This document shows, in pieces, positions 17,762 through 26,336 of a stretch of 64,000 bases of DNA. Position 1 is the first letter of the stretch. The number at the start of each line of letters is the position of its first letter. Below the pieces are notes generated by a model. That model searched no databases and had not been told where the DNA came from. It worked only from the letters and a program-made list of their open reading frames with translations. Source of the stretch: Thermodesulfobacteriota bacterium (GTDB lineage: Bacteria > Desulfobacterota_D > UBA1144 > Nemesobacterales > UBA2774); the NCBI GenBank assembly GCA_040754335.1, contig JBFMCV010000003.1:421356-485355 (forward strand). The letters run 5' to 3'. The translations under genes and the position numbers were made by a program.

Positions 17762-19168
17762 ATGAACAATCCAGATCTCATTACAAAAACAGCAACAAGG
17801 GAAATAATTGATGATTTCGCTGGCGAAATAAATAAAAGGAAAGCGGAAGGGGCAAAACCTACAAAGGAAGTTATTTACTTCAGAAGAGATCACATTGATG
17901 GTATTGAAAGAACTGTTTGCCTTGTCCCAATAGAACTACTAAGGTTTAGAAAAGATAATGGACGAATAAGATCGGACGTTGAAAGTTATGAAAGACTGCA
18001 TGAACCCCTATTAGAAAGAAGTGAAAAAGCACAAGAAATTATAAAAAATTTTCTAAAGGAGAAAGACCCAGAACTTACAAAAATTTTACAAAATTCTATC
18101 TTGCATGCCGGACAACGAGAACCGGCAATAATAACCTGTGATGGATTTTTAATAAATGGTAATAGAAGAAAGCTGGTTCTCGAAGAATTATCAAAAACTG
18201 ACGACAAATTTAAATGGATGAAAGTCGTGGTCTTACCAGGGAGAACCGATCCTGGTGGACCTCCGACTCTACTTGAAATTGAACAAATAGAAAATAGATA
18301 CCAACTTCAAAGTGAGGGCAAAGCAGAATATTATAAGTTTGACAGAGCACTATCAATCAGGAGAAAAATTCAGCTGGGTATGTCGTTAGAAGAACAGTTA
18401 AGAGACGATCCAAGTTATATTGATTTGCCAGAAAAGGAATTTAACAAAGTAGTAAGAAACTATCAAGAAGAATATTTGGAACCATTAAAATGCATTGATA
18501 GATATTTAGATCACCTAAAAAGACCGGGACTATACGACACTATTTCTAAAGGAATCTCTGATAGAGAAGGAAGATGGCAAGCATTTCTCGATTATTACAA
18601 TCACGTACGTAAAAAGTTAGATGATGATTCCAAAAGAATTGAATTAGGTATTGATGAAGATGAAAAAGGTGATGTCGAAGAAATAGCATTTAAAATTATT
18701 AGAAAAAGAGAATTCCCAGACTTGCCTAAAGCACATAAAATGATGAGAGACTTGCCCAAGTGGCTAGAAAATAAGGAATCCAAAAAGGAATTGTTCAAAT
18801 TATTAGATATCGATCCAGATTTGCCAGAAGAAGAGTGTTTCGATGAAGATGGAAACGAATTTGATGAAAGAAAAAAAGATCAAAAATGGAGTGCTATTAA
18901 TCAAGAGACGCTTATTAATCAGGTAAAAAAAGCCAAACGCTTATACGATAATCAGAAAGAACGTGAAACACCTTTATCATTACTTGAAGATGCATTAAAA
19001 AAGTTAGAACATGGAAACATGGACCCTAAAGCGGTTTATGTCCATGATCTTGAGAAAGCAATGAAACTAGCATGTAAGGTAAAAGAGGCCGCAGACAAGC
19101 TTGAGAGTACGTTTTACCATCTTAATAAAGAATACTCAAAGAAAATCAATAGACTCCAAAAATCATAG
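17762..19168 (+). CDS. ParB/Srx-fold protein of a defence-like island
   Basis: 468 residues. The N-terminal region (about 55-145) has ParB/sulfiredoxin-superfamily features: VPIELLRF early on, then a delayed GQREPAI (117-123) and the nucleotide-site motif NGNRR (132-136). This order matches ParB-like nucleases/NTPases, but the ParB DNA-binding helix-turn-helix is not obvious. The rest is charged and helical with a probable coiled coil at the C-terminus. ATG 17762 is favoured over 17744 because GGAG lies eight bases before it. It is the first gene of an AT-rich operon with SNF2, DUF3883 and methyltransferase genes, so a sensing or regulatory role is inferred. It is distinct from the chromosomal ParB at 53180. 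Confidence 0.72.
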   Translation: MNNPDLITKTATREIIDDFAGEINKRKAEGAKPTKEVIYFRRDHIDGIERTVCLVPIELLRFRKDNGRIRSDVESYERLHEPLLERSEKAQEIIKNFLKEKDPELTKILQNSILHAGQREPAIITCDGFLINGNRRKLVLEELSKTDDKFKWMKVVVLPGRTDPGGPPTLLEIEQIENRYQLQSEGKAEYYKFDRALSIRRKIQLGMSLEEQLRDDPSYIDLPEKEFNKVVRNYQEEYLEPLKCIDRYLDHLKRPGLYDTISKGISDREGRWQAFLDYYNHVRKKLDDDSKRIELGIDEDEKGDVEEIAFKIIRKREFPDLPKAHKMMRDLPKWLENKESKKELFKLLDIDPDLPEEECFDEDGNEFDERKKDQKWSAINQETLINQVKKAKRLYDNQKERETPLSLLEDALKKLEHGNMDPKAVYVHDLEKAMKLACKVKEAADKLESTFYHLNKEYSKKINRLQKS

Positions 19169-19186
19169 ATTCTATGCTACTTAAAA

Positions 19187-21076
19187 ATGCATCTAGATAT
19201 CCTTGACAACATATTAGTAATTAAAGGAATTGATTCAAACCTTAAGCCAAGACACAAAAGTCAACTCAATGATTGGGGATTTACGAAAGATACAAGGGAA
19301 AATGATTTAAGACTAAACGATAATATTGAGACAGTACTACCTAAAGTCCTAAAATATTTTACTAAGTCAAACATCAACTATACCATTTCAGATTCGTGCA
19401 ATAATCTAATCGAGGAAATATCAAAAAAAACGAATAGATTCAGGCAACTAATGGAAAGGGGGAAAGATTTTAAAGAAGGTAAATTTGATAGAGATGACTT
19501 CGCAAAGCATTTAAGTTTTCTCAGTACAAACATTCCGAGAAAGCTAAAAGAACATCAAATAAAAGCTGCATACCATCTCTACTTGGTAGGCAATGGAGCG
19601 AATTTTTCCGTCCCAGGTAGTGGTAAAACAACAGTTGTTCTATGTGCTTATGAACGATTAAAATCAAAGGGAGACGTCAACACCTTGTTTGTAGTAGGTC
19701 CAACGGCCTGTTTCGGACCATGGAAGGATGAATTTAAATTAGTGTTAGGCAGAAATCCTTCATGTTGCATTTTAGCTGGCGGAGACAAATTACAAAGAAA
19801 ATTAGAATACTTCAAATCACATAACACTTACGAACTCTATCTAACAACCTTTCAGACACTATTAAATGATCAGGACGAAGTCTGCTCTTTTTTCAAAGAA
19901 AGAAAAGTAAATGTTTTCCTTGTGATTGATGAAGCTCATTATATCAAACAAGTTAATGGGAATTGGGCCAATGCTGTCCTAAAGATTGCGAACTATTCTA
20001 AGTATCGTTGCATCTTAACTGGTACACCCATACCTAGGAGCTATGTCGATTTATACAATTTGTTTGATTTCCTCTGGCCTAACTCAAATCTCATTACCTC
20101 CGAAGATAAAGCCAAACTGCGCATTTTAGAGGAAAAGAAAGAATACAAAACAGCACGAAAAGTGTTGGAACCAGCTGTGGGGCCATTATTTTATAGAGTC
20201 AGGAAATCGGAATTAAATCTAAGCCCACAAGTATTTCACGAGCCGATAATCATTCAAATGAATACTTATGAACGGAAAGTCTACGATGCCATCATGCAGA
20301 AAATAATAACCTATGCTAAAGAGGACTTTCTTAAAAATATCGAGTTGGTTTTGAAACTGAGGAGAGGAAGGATGATTAGATTAAGGCAGTGCTTATCATA
20401 TACAAAACTACTAAGAACAGCGATCACCGACTACACAGAAGATATAATAGAAGACGACAATGATCTAAGATATGTGATTCGCAACTATGATAACTTAGAA
20501 ATGCCGGCAAAACTACATTGCTTAGTAAAGCTTGTCAAAGAATTTCAAGAAAAGCAAGAAAAGGTCCTAATATGGGCAAATTTTATAAACACAATCAAAT
20601 TGATTGAAACAACCTTTAAAGATTTAGGATTCTATTCTAAGAAGATCATTGGCGAAACACCTATAGAAAAAACTTCGCTAGAGGAAGAAGAGACTAGAGA
20701 AAAGATAAGAAACGAATTCGTAGATGAAGAAAGTGGACTTAACATATTACTAGCCAATCCTGCTGCTTGTGCCGAATCAATCTCACTACACAAAACTTGT
20801 CATAATGCGATCTATTACGATTTGTCATATAACTGTTCACAATATCTACAATCACTTGATAGGATTCACAGAGTTGGGGGATCAGAAGAAAATCAATCAA
20901 ATTATTTCTTCCTCCAATACGAGAATACCATTGATCCAGATATCTTAAAGAACCTAAAATCAAAAGCCCGAAAAATGTATGATGTAATTGAAGGAGACTA
21001 CAATATATATTCATTGGATATGTTCGAAGATAGTGACGAATTAGCTGCTTATGAAAGATTGTTTCTTGAACAATGA
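19187..21076 (+). CDS. SNF2-family DEAH helicase/translocase
   Basis: 629-residue superfamily-2 ATPase. Walker A PGSGKTT is at residues 143-149, DEAH at 248-251, motif III as TGTPIPRS, and a C-terminal lobe with motif VI QSLDRIHRVG. The PRKLKEHQIKAAYHL block before Walker A matches the SNF2 Q-motif region. SNF2 proteins translocate on double-stranded DNA and occur in restriction and DISARM-type defence. The N-terminal 110 residues are unrecognised. It starts 18 bases after the ParB-like gene with no strong ribosome site, and overlaps the nuclease gene by four bases (ATGA). AT-rich codon use. Confidence 0.9.
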   Translation: MHLDILDNILVIKGIDSNLKPRHKSQLNDWGFTKDTRENDLRLNDNIETVLPKVLKYFTKSNINYTISDSCNNLIEEISKKTNRFRQLMERGKDFKEGKFDRDDFAKHLSFLSTNIPRKLKEHQIKAAYHLYLVGNGANFSVPGSGKTTVVLCAYERLKSKGDVNTLFVVGPTACFGPWKDEFKLVLGRNPSCCILAGGDKLQRKLEYFKSHNTYELYLTTFQTLLNDQDEVCSFFKERKVNVFLVIDEAHYIKQVNGNWANAVLKIANYSKYRCILTGTPIPRSYVDLYNLFDFLWPNSNLITSEDKAKLRILEEKKEYKTARKVLEPAVGPLFYRVRKSELNLSPQVFHEPIIIQMNTYERKVYDAIMQKIITYAKEDFLKNIELVLKLRRGRMIRLRQCLSYTKLLRTAITDYTEDIIEDDNDLRYVIRNYDNLEMPAKLHCLVKLVKEFQEKQEKVLIWANFINTIKLIETTFKDLGFYSKKIIGETPIEKTSLEEEETREKIRNEFVDEESGLNILLANPAACAESISLHKTCHNAIYYDLSYNCSQYLQSLDRIHRVGGSEENQSNYFFLQYENTIDPDILKNLKSKARKMYDVIEGDYNIYSLDMFEDSDELAAYERLFLEQ

Positions 21077-22032
21077 ACTCTATATTTGATAATATTACCT
21101 TTCGGCAGATAAAGACTTTCATCGAAATTGTACACGCCTCATTGGGCAAGGAATACGAAGTCGTAAAACGCAACTATATGTCACAAGCTGAAAACTTTGA
21201 TAATGTTATAGATTATTTTAAAGGATTAGGATTGATCAGAACTACGGAAAGTACAATAATAGAGAGTGATAATCTTAAAAGAATGCTAGATAAAAACGGC
21301 TCTGATGAAGGTGTGATTAAAAACTATCTGTTAGAAAAATCACTAAATTCCACTAACTCTTTTTCCAGTGAAGTTTATAGGTATTTGAAAAATTTCAGGG
21401 TCTCTAAAGAAAATATGTTTGAATACAAACCAACAACTGAAGCAAGATTGCGAGAAAGCGGCATACGCAATCTCTTTGTTGAATTAGATTTGGTCAAATA
21501 TGACAAAAGAAAGAACAATTACAAAATAATGGATAATTACCTCGCAATTTTCGCCAGATATCTAGAAACAAAAAAAGTTACCCAAAAGGAACTGTCGTAT
21601 TTAATTATTAAAAAAGAAGAGCTAGGATTGGCCGCAGAACTTGAAATATTACAATATGAAAAAAAGCGACTCGTAAACCATCCAGAGTTGTTGGAACATT
21701 TGAAACATGTTTCACAATCAGACGTTAATGCAGGTTATGATATTATGAGCTACGAGATAGAATCATCTAATAAAGAAACAGTACAACAGAGATACATAGA
21801 GGTAAAAGCCGTTTCTAAGCTCAACTATAAATTTACCTGGACAAGAGGTGAAATTGATACGTCCAAAGCTCTCAGTGGTCAATATTATTTATACCTATTG
21901 CCAGTAATAAGCAATAAGAAATTTGATATAGCCGGCTTAATAATTATTAAAAACCCTTATGTAGAAGTTTTTAAGAACAGGAAGAAATGGCAGATGAAAG
22001 AAGAGCAGTATAGTTTTTGGAAACAGACATGA
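21073..22032 (+). CDS. DUF3883 (NOV C-terminal) nuclease-like protein
   Basis: 319 residues. The C-terminal about 110 residues match DUF3883/NOV_C: AGYDIMSYEIE (Asp223), YIEVKAV (Glu243-Lys245) and FTWTRGEIDTSKALSGQYYLYLLPV. The D...ExK spacing is that of PD-(D/E)XK nuclease folds, so DNA cleavage is plausible but unproven. The N-terminal 200 residues are helical and unrecognised and may bind DNA or the helicase. It overlaps the helicase stop (ATGA) and the methyltransferase start (ATGA at 22029), so the three are translationally coupled. It is the likely effector of the island. Confidence 0.78.
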   Translation: MNSIFDNITFRQIKTFIEIVHASLGKEYEVVKRNYMSQAENFDNVIDYFKGLGLIRTTESTIIESDNLKRMLDKNGSDEGVIKNYLLEKSLNSTNSFSSEVYRYLKNFRVSKENMFEYKPTTEARLRESGIRNLFVELDLVKYDKRKNNYKIMDNYLAIFARYLETKKVTQKELSYLIIKKEELGLAAELEILQYEKKRLVNHPELLEHLKHVSQSDVNAGYDIMSYEIESSNKETVQQRYIEVKAVSKLNYKFTWTRGEIDTSKALSGQYYLYLLPVISNKKFDIAGLIIIKNPYVEVFKNRKKWQMKEEQYSFWKQT

Positions 22033-22928
22033 GAAAGAACCATAATTCAAAAAAAGACCAGCTACGAGCTAACAAAGTCTATCTTGGCAATTGTCAAGAA
22101 ATTCTCACAGATAATATTAGATTCCCGGACAAATCAATTGATTTTATTTTCACATCACCTCCATACGCAGATAAGAGAAAGAGATTTTATGGCAGCGTAC
22201 ATCCAGATAAATATGTAGAATGGTTCTTGCCGATCTCACTCGAACTATATCGCATTTTAAAGGACGATGGATCGTTTATTTTAAATATAAAAGAACATCC
22301 TAGGAATGGCGAAAGGGATACGTATGTAATCGAATTAATACTCGAACTAAAAAAACAAGGATGGTTATGGGTAGAAGAATATTGTTGGTACAAAAAGAAT
22401 TCGTTTCCCGGCAAATGGTCTAATCGATTTAGAGACGCTTGGGAGCGATGTCTGCATTTCACAAAAAACAAAAAATTCAAAATATATCAAGATGCTGTAA
22501 AAGTGCCTATTGGAAAATGGGCAGAAAAGAGATTTAAATCTATGACTGATAATGATTTTAAAAGACACTTATCTCGAACAAACGGTACACTAGGTCGAAA
22601 TGTATCCAATTGGTTAAATAGAAAGAGGGTATATCCACATAATGTTATAGTATTTGAAGAAGAGCACTACATATCAAACGTAATAGAACTAGCTACCGTT
22701 TGTAACAATAGAAAACATAGCGCTGCCTTCCCCTTAGAATTACCAACTTGGTTTATAAATCTTTTCACCAAGCAAGGAGATATCGTGCTAGATCCGTTTC
22801 TTGGATCCGGGACAACAGCTTATGCATCATTAGCAATGCAACGTAAGTACATTGGAATAGAGCTAATTGACTCTTTTGTAAAAGAGTTTGAGGAGCAAAT
22901 ACAAGAATTAGTTAATGATACTCGATAG
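22029..22928 (+). CDS. Beta-class DNA methyltransferase (N4-cytosine-type motif)
   Basis: 299 residues from the ATG that overlaps the preceding stop (an in-frame ATG at 22017 is possible). Catalytic motif IV TSPPY is at residues 42-46 and the SAM-binding motif DPFLGSGTT is near the C-terminus (about 256-264), which is the beta-class order. SPPY is most often associated with N4-cytosine methylation, whereas N6-adenine enzymes usually have DPPY; the target base is inference. The middle (about 130-200) is probably the target-recognition region. It would mark host DNA against the nuclease encoded just upstream. It is the last gene of the AT-rich island. Confidence 0.88.
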   Translation: MRKNHNSKKDQLRANKVYLGNCQEILTDNIRFPDKSIDFIFTSPPYADKRKRFYGSVHPDKYVEWFLPISLELYRILKDDGSFILNIKEHPRNGERDTYVIELILELKKQGWLWVEEYCWYKKNSFPGKWSNRFRDAWERCLHFTKNKKFKIYQDAVKVPIGKWAEKRFKSMTDNDFKRHLSRTNGTLGRNVSNWLNRKRVYPHNVIVFEEEHYISNVIELATVCNNRKHSAAFPLELPTWFINLFTKQGDIVLDPFLGSGTTAYASLAMQRKYIGIELIDSFVKEFEEQIQELVNDTR

Positions 22929-23017
22929 ATTTCACAACGGGAAAAAACCTTTTAATCCGCACAACAAATCGGTTAGTATTTTAAGTGTAATTCCACACAT
23001 AGGAGGCTATACACAGA

Positions 23018-23659
23018 ATGACCAGGAACAATATCGTGAAATCAGTGGTAGTTGCGATTTTTGCTATTTATTTGATAGCCGGAATGGGTACAGCACAAGT
23101 GCTCGCGCAGGACAATACCGAGCCCGCTAAAACGGATGCTATGGATAAAATGCATCAGGAGATGATGGCGAAATGGCAGGAATTCGCAATGCCGGGCGAA
23201 GGCCATAAGGCGCTTGAGTCCCTTGTCGGCACCTGGGAGTATACGGTCACATGGTGGGAAACCCCGGAATCCCAGCCCCAGAAATCGACAGGGACGAGCG
23301 AAGTGAAATGGATAATGGGGAGCCGTTTCCTCGAGCAGACGGCGATAGGCACAGCTATGGGCCAGGAATTTCAGGGCATGGGGATCATGGGCTACGACAA
23401 TATGAAAAAAGAATATACCGGCGTCTGGATAGATAATATGGGGACGGGGATGATGACGAGCACCGGAACCTATGACGCGTCCGCGAAATCGTTTACGGAA
23501 AAGGGCTCCTTCTCATGCCCTCAGGAAGGCGGGGAGAAATCATTCCGCGGCGTAACCACTATCGACGGACCTGATAAATACACATACGAGATGTATGCCG
23601 CCGGTAAAGACGGGAAAGAAGTCCGGATGATGGAAATCGTATATACGAGAAAGAAATAA
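23018..23659 (+). CDS. Secreted DUF1579 protein
   Basis: 213 residues with a signal peptide (VVVAIFAIYLIAGMGTAQVLAQ) and a DUF1579 domain (about 60-210), marked by LVGTWEYTVTWWE and the tail VRMMEIVYTRK. The family is a lipocalin-like beta-barrel of unknown role. AGGAGG lies 13 bases before ATG. Base composition returns to that of the host, so the AT-rich island ends before it. Probably periplasmic. Confidence 0.82.
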   Translation: MTRNNIVKSVVVAIFAIYLIAGMGTAQVLAQDNTEPAKTDAMDKMHQEMMAKWQEFAMPGEGHKALESLVGTWEYTVTWWETPESQPQKSTGTSEVKWIMGSRFLEQTAIGTAMGQEFQGMGIMGYDNMKKEYTGVWIDNMGTGMMTSTGTYDASAKSFTEKGSFSCPQEGGEKSFRGVTTIDGPDKYTYEMYAAGKDGKEVRMMEIVYTRKK

Positions 23660-23673
23660 CCGGAAGCCGTGCC

Positions 23674-24552
23674 TTAACCCTTTTTCCGGTATTTATCCCA
23701 GATAAACGGCGCAGCCAGCTGGCCGAGGAACGCCTTGGGCATTTCTTCTTTAATGCCCAGCGGTCCTACGTGCCGGTCCCTGGGATGATAGTACGTCCCG
23801 AAGAGGATGTCGAAAATCGCGAGATTCTCACCGAAGTTGTTGTTCCCCTCCTCCACTTTTTTGGAGTGGTGCCACCTGTGGACGTTGGGTGTGATGAATA
23901 CATAGTTCAGAATCCCGCCGTGCATGTATACGTTGCAGTGCGTTAGCAAGCCTACGAACGCGGTGATCGAGCTGAAGTATATAAACACATCCCCCGGTAC
24001 GCCCATTATAAAAAGTAGGGGTATGCTGAAAAGCAGGCCGCCGAAGGTATCGACGAAATGGAACCTCCCGGTGTTGAAGAACCAGAGCTTCTCGACGCTG
24101 TGGTGCACAGAATGGAATCGCCACATGAAATCCCACGTGTGCGCGAGACGGTGCTTCCAGTAAAGCCCGAATTCGCTTACGACCATGGCTATCACGACCT
24201 GGACCGCCATAGGAAGACCGGACGGCCAGAAAGAGTAGGCGGATTTATGCCCCATCGTCTCTATGATCCCGCTGATGAGCAGAAGGAAAAGCGCAAGCTG
24301 GATCAGCCCTTTGTTCAGGATGGTATGGGCGAAGTCGGGGAATTCCTGCCCGTCAGATTGTACCCACTCTTCACGGTACGGCATGACCCTCTCGAGTATG
24401 AAGAGCGAAACTGCGAGGCTAAGATATGCAATATTGAAATAGAGAGTCGGCCTGCCTGCTTCTATCCCGAGATAAACGACGTAAATCGGCACACCCAGCA
24501 GTAGGGGCCACAGGATGTATGACAGAATCTCTTTAGCGGTATTCCTTACCAT
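23674..24552 (-). CDS. Sterol desaturase / fatty acid hydroxylase family protein
   Basis: 292-residue integral membrane protein of the fatty-acid-hydroxylase superfamily. The di-iron histidine clusters are present: HRLAH, HSVHH, HCNVYMHGG and HRWHH. About five transmembrane helices flank them. It uses O2 and two irons to hydroxylate or desaturate a lipid; substrate unknown (fatty acid, sterol, carotenoid or alkylglycerol). AGGAG sits six bases before ATG. It ends 14 bases from the convergent DUF1579 gene. Confidence 0.88.
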   Translation of the reverse strand: MVRNTAKEILSYILWPLLLGVPIYVVYLGIEAGRPTLYFNIAYLSLAVSLFILERVMPYREEWVQSDGQEFPDFAHTILNKGLIQLALFLLLISGIIETMGHKSAYSFWPSGLPMAVQVVIAMVVSEFGLYWKHRLAHTWDFMWRFHSVHHSVEKLWFFNTGRFHFVDTFGGLLFSIPLLFIMGVPGDVFIYFSSITAFVGLLTHCNVYMHGGILNYVFITPNVHRWHHSKKVEEGNNNFGENLAIFDILFGTYYHPRDRHVGPLGIKEEMPKAFLGQLAAPFIWDKYRKKG

Positions 24553-24779
24553 AGGCAGCTCCTTTTGTCTCTCGGTATAAGTTCCATGATCTCCGGATCA
24601 AAAGCCGTGTTCGTTAAGGACAATCCATCGGAAACCGTCATTCTTAATAATCATACATCGGATTTTTTAAGATATTTTGAAGACCTCGCTCTCAATAAGA
24701 CAGCAGCCAATTTGGCCTGACCGTATGCCAATCGCCTGTAAGTAACATGTCGACCGCCCCTTTCCGGTATTATCGCGTA

Positions 24780-25334
24780 CTACTTCCACTTGATATTACA
24801 GCCGATGCTCGGCACCTGGTCCCCGCCGACCGCCTCGCCTTTTAAAATCCTGTCGAGCGCTTCCCTTATATTCCTGCCGGTTACGGGCTTACCGCTTCCC
24901 GGTCTCGAATCGTCCATCTGTCCCCTGTACACCAGTCTCAGAGAAGCGTCGAAGACATAAAAATCAGGCGTGCACGCGGCATCGTAGGCCCTCGCCACTT
25001 CCTGTGTCTCATCGAAGAGGTACGGGAAAGGGTAGCCGAGCCTGAGAGCGACGCTCTTCATGTTGGAGGGGGAGTCATCGGGATACTTATCGACGTCGTT
25101 CGAATTAATGGCGATGAAGGTTACTCCTTTCGGCATGTAATCGTTCGCCAGCTCTACGAGCCCCTTCTGTACATGCTTCACGTAAGGACAGTGGTTACAA
25201 ATAAACATTATGACAGTCGCCTTGTCCGACATCAGCTCATCGAGACTATACTCTTTCTCATCGACCGGACACCAAAGACTGAAATGCGGGGCTTTAGTGC
25301 CCAAGGGCAGCATGTTGGAAGGTGTAAGGGCCAT
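24780..25334 (-). CDS. Thioredoxin-fold redoxin (AhpC/TSA-like)
   Basis: 184-residue redoxin with the active-site motif CNHCPYVKHV (about residues 46-55), a variant of CxxC followed by cis-Pro later (CTPDFYVFD). The pattern is that of resA/TlpA-like family members often called thioredoxin family proteins. No signal peptide is present, so it is cytoplasmic. GGAGG precedes ATG by about nine bases. Stands alone; the partner is unknown. Confidence 0.88.
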   Translation of the reverse strand: MALTPSNMLPLGTKAPHFSLWCPVDEKEYSLDELMSDKATVIMFICNHCPYVKHVQKGLVELANDYMPKGVTFIAINSNDVDKYPDDSPSNMKSVALRLGYPFPYLFDETQEVARAYDAACTPDFYVFDASLRLVYRGQMDDSRPGSGKPVTGRNIREALDRILKGEAVGGDQVPSIGCNIKWK

Positions 25335-25652
25335 ATCTATGCTCCTCCGAATTCAATTCTTTTCGTCATTAAAACTTATAACGCTGTATGAGCTGCCGTC
25401 AAGCACAGCTTTGCAGACATTTCAGTCATCTTACCCTCCCGGGACTCCGTATGTAAGAGCCGCGAACGGTCCGGATTCCGCAACGGCGACCCGGATACCG
25501 ACAAACTCAAGACCGAGCGGGAGCATTACAATTAGACACTGTGGAATTTCCAAAAAGCCCGTTTCCGGGGGACGGCATTGTTCCGTGCGTATACAAATAT
25601 CCTAGGGCGTATTACCGTTTATACAGTCTTAACCCGAATTTCTAAATATAAC
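25335..25652. other. Gene-free stretch before the TetR promoter
   Basis: About 320 bases with host-like composition. No reading frame with a ribosome site, no RNA motif and no repeat was recognised. It could be a decayed gene or a long leader region. The TetR promoter and operator begin right after it. Confidence 0.4.
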
Positions 25653-25681
25653 TTGACAGACCAGTCTGTCTAGTTTATATT
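25653..25681 (+). promoter_or_regulatory. Promoter with TetR operator (O1)
   Basis: TTGACA (25653-25658), 17 bases, TATATT (25676-25681). Within the spacer is the palindrome GACAGAC-CA-GTCTGTC (25655-25670), which overlaps the -35. The same arms recur at 26290-26305, so this is almost certainly the operator through which the adjacent TetR protein represses its own gene. Confidence 0.8.
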
Positions 25682-25689
25682 TCCAATTC

Positions 25690-26271
25690 ATGCAGAAAAG
25701 ACGGGATATGACGAGCAGAGAGAAGATAATAAAAACCGCAACCGGCCTCTTCTATAGACAGGGGTATCATCAGACGGGTATCAACCAGATTATCGAGGAA
25801 TCGGGTGTAGCGAAAGCCACCTTTTACAGCAACTTCAAATCCAAGGAGGAGCTGTGCATTGCATACCTGAGGGAGCTCGACCGCACCGACACAGACGCAG
25901 TAAAGAACATGCTCAACGCTATAACCGACCCGCATGAGAGATACATGGCGATTATTAAAGGAGTTAAGGATTATATCGAAGAGACGGAATTCCGCGGATG
26001 CGCATTTGGCAATATAGCGGTGGAGATAACCGAGCCCGACCATCCCATCAGGAAAGAGGTCAAGCTGCACGAAGACAGGTTCCGCTCGATCCTGAAGGAC
26101 GTCGTACGGGATTTAAAAAACTCGAGGGCTGACTATAAACATATAAACGTTGAGCAGGTCACTGATAACTACTATCTGATTTTAGAGGGAGCTATATCGG
26201 CCAGCAAGAACTACAACGACACTTGGCCGCTTGAGCGAGCCGTAGAGGCTGTCGAGAGAATAATCGAATAA
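25690..26271 (+). CDS. TetR/AcrR-family transcriptional regulator
   Basis: 193-residue repressor. The helix-turn-helix is at about 14-55 (IIKTATGLFYRQGYHQTGINQIIEESGVAKATFYSNFKSKEELC split across the usual helices), ending in the typical FYxxFKSKEEL. The C-terminal ligand domain contains FRGCAFGNIAVEI, as in TetR_C members that sense small electrophilic or aromatic compounds. ATG 25690 follows the -10 closely; ATG 25708 is an alternative. Twin palindromes in front of this gene and of the next gene indicate autoregulation and control of the methyltransferase. Confidence 0.9.
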   Translation: MQKRRDMTSREKIIKTATGLFYRQGYHQTGINQIIEESGVAKATFYSNFKSKEELCIAYLRELDRTDTDAVKNMLNAITDPHERYMAIIKGVKDYIEETEFRGCAFGNIAVEITEPDHPIRKEVKLHEDRFRSILKDVVRDLKNSRADYKHINVEQVTDNYYLILEGAISASKNYNDTWPLERAVEAVERIIE

Positions 26272-26288
26272 AATTTTTGCGAAATTGC

Positions 26289-26306
26289 AGACAGACTAGT
26301 CTGTCT
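26289..26306 (+). promoter_or_regulatory. Second TetR operator (O2) before the methyltransferase gene
   Basis: Perfect palindrome AGACAGAC-TA-GTCTGTCT. It shares the arms GACAGAC/GTCTGTC with the operator at 25655-25670 and lies 17 bases after the TetR stop. No strong -35/-10 pair was seen, so the site may regulate an internal promoter or block read-through. Confidence 0.75.
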
Positions 26307-26336
26307 CATCAAACCATTCAAGGAGGAGCACTAAAA

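Larger units (their letters stand above)
17510..22940. mobile_element. AT-rich genomic island with putative defence operon
   Basis: Four same-strand, tightly packed genes with base use unlike the neighbours: two sampled 60-base lines have 16 and 19 G+C, against 30 in a line from nuoD. No integrase, transposase, tRNA or flanking direct repeat was found, so the mode of entry is unknown. The edges are set by the ends of the flanking native-composition genes. Confidence 0.7.

Noticed and set aside
17518-22940. Calling the island DISARM, BREX or type I R-M
   Set aside because: Core genes of each (DUF1998/PLD; PglZ/BrxC; HsdS/R/M) are absent.
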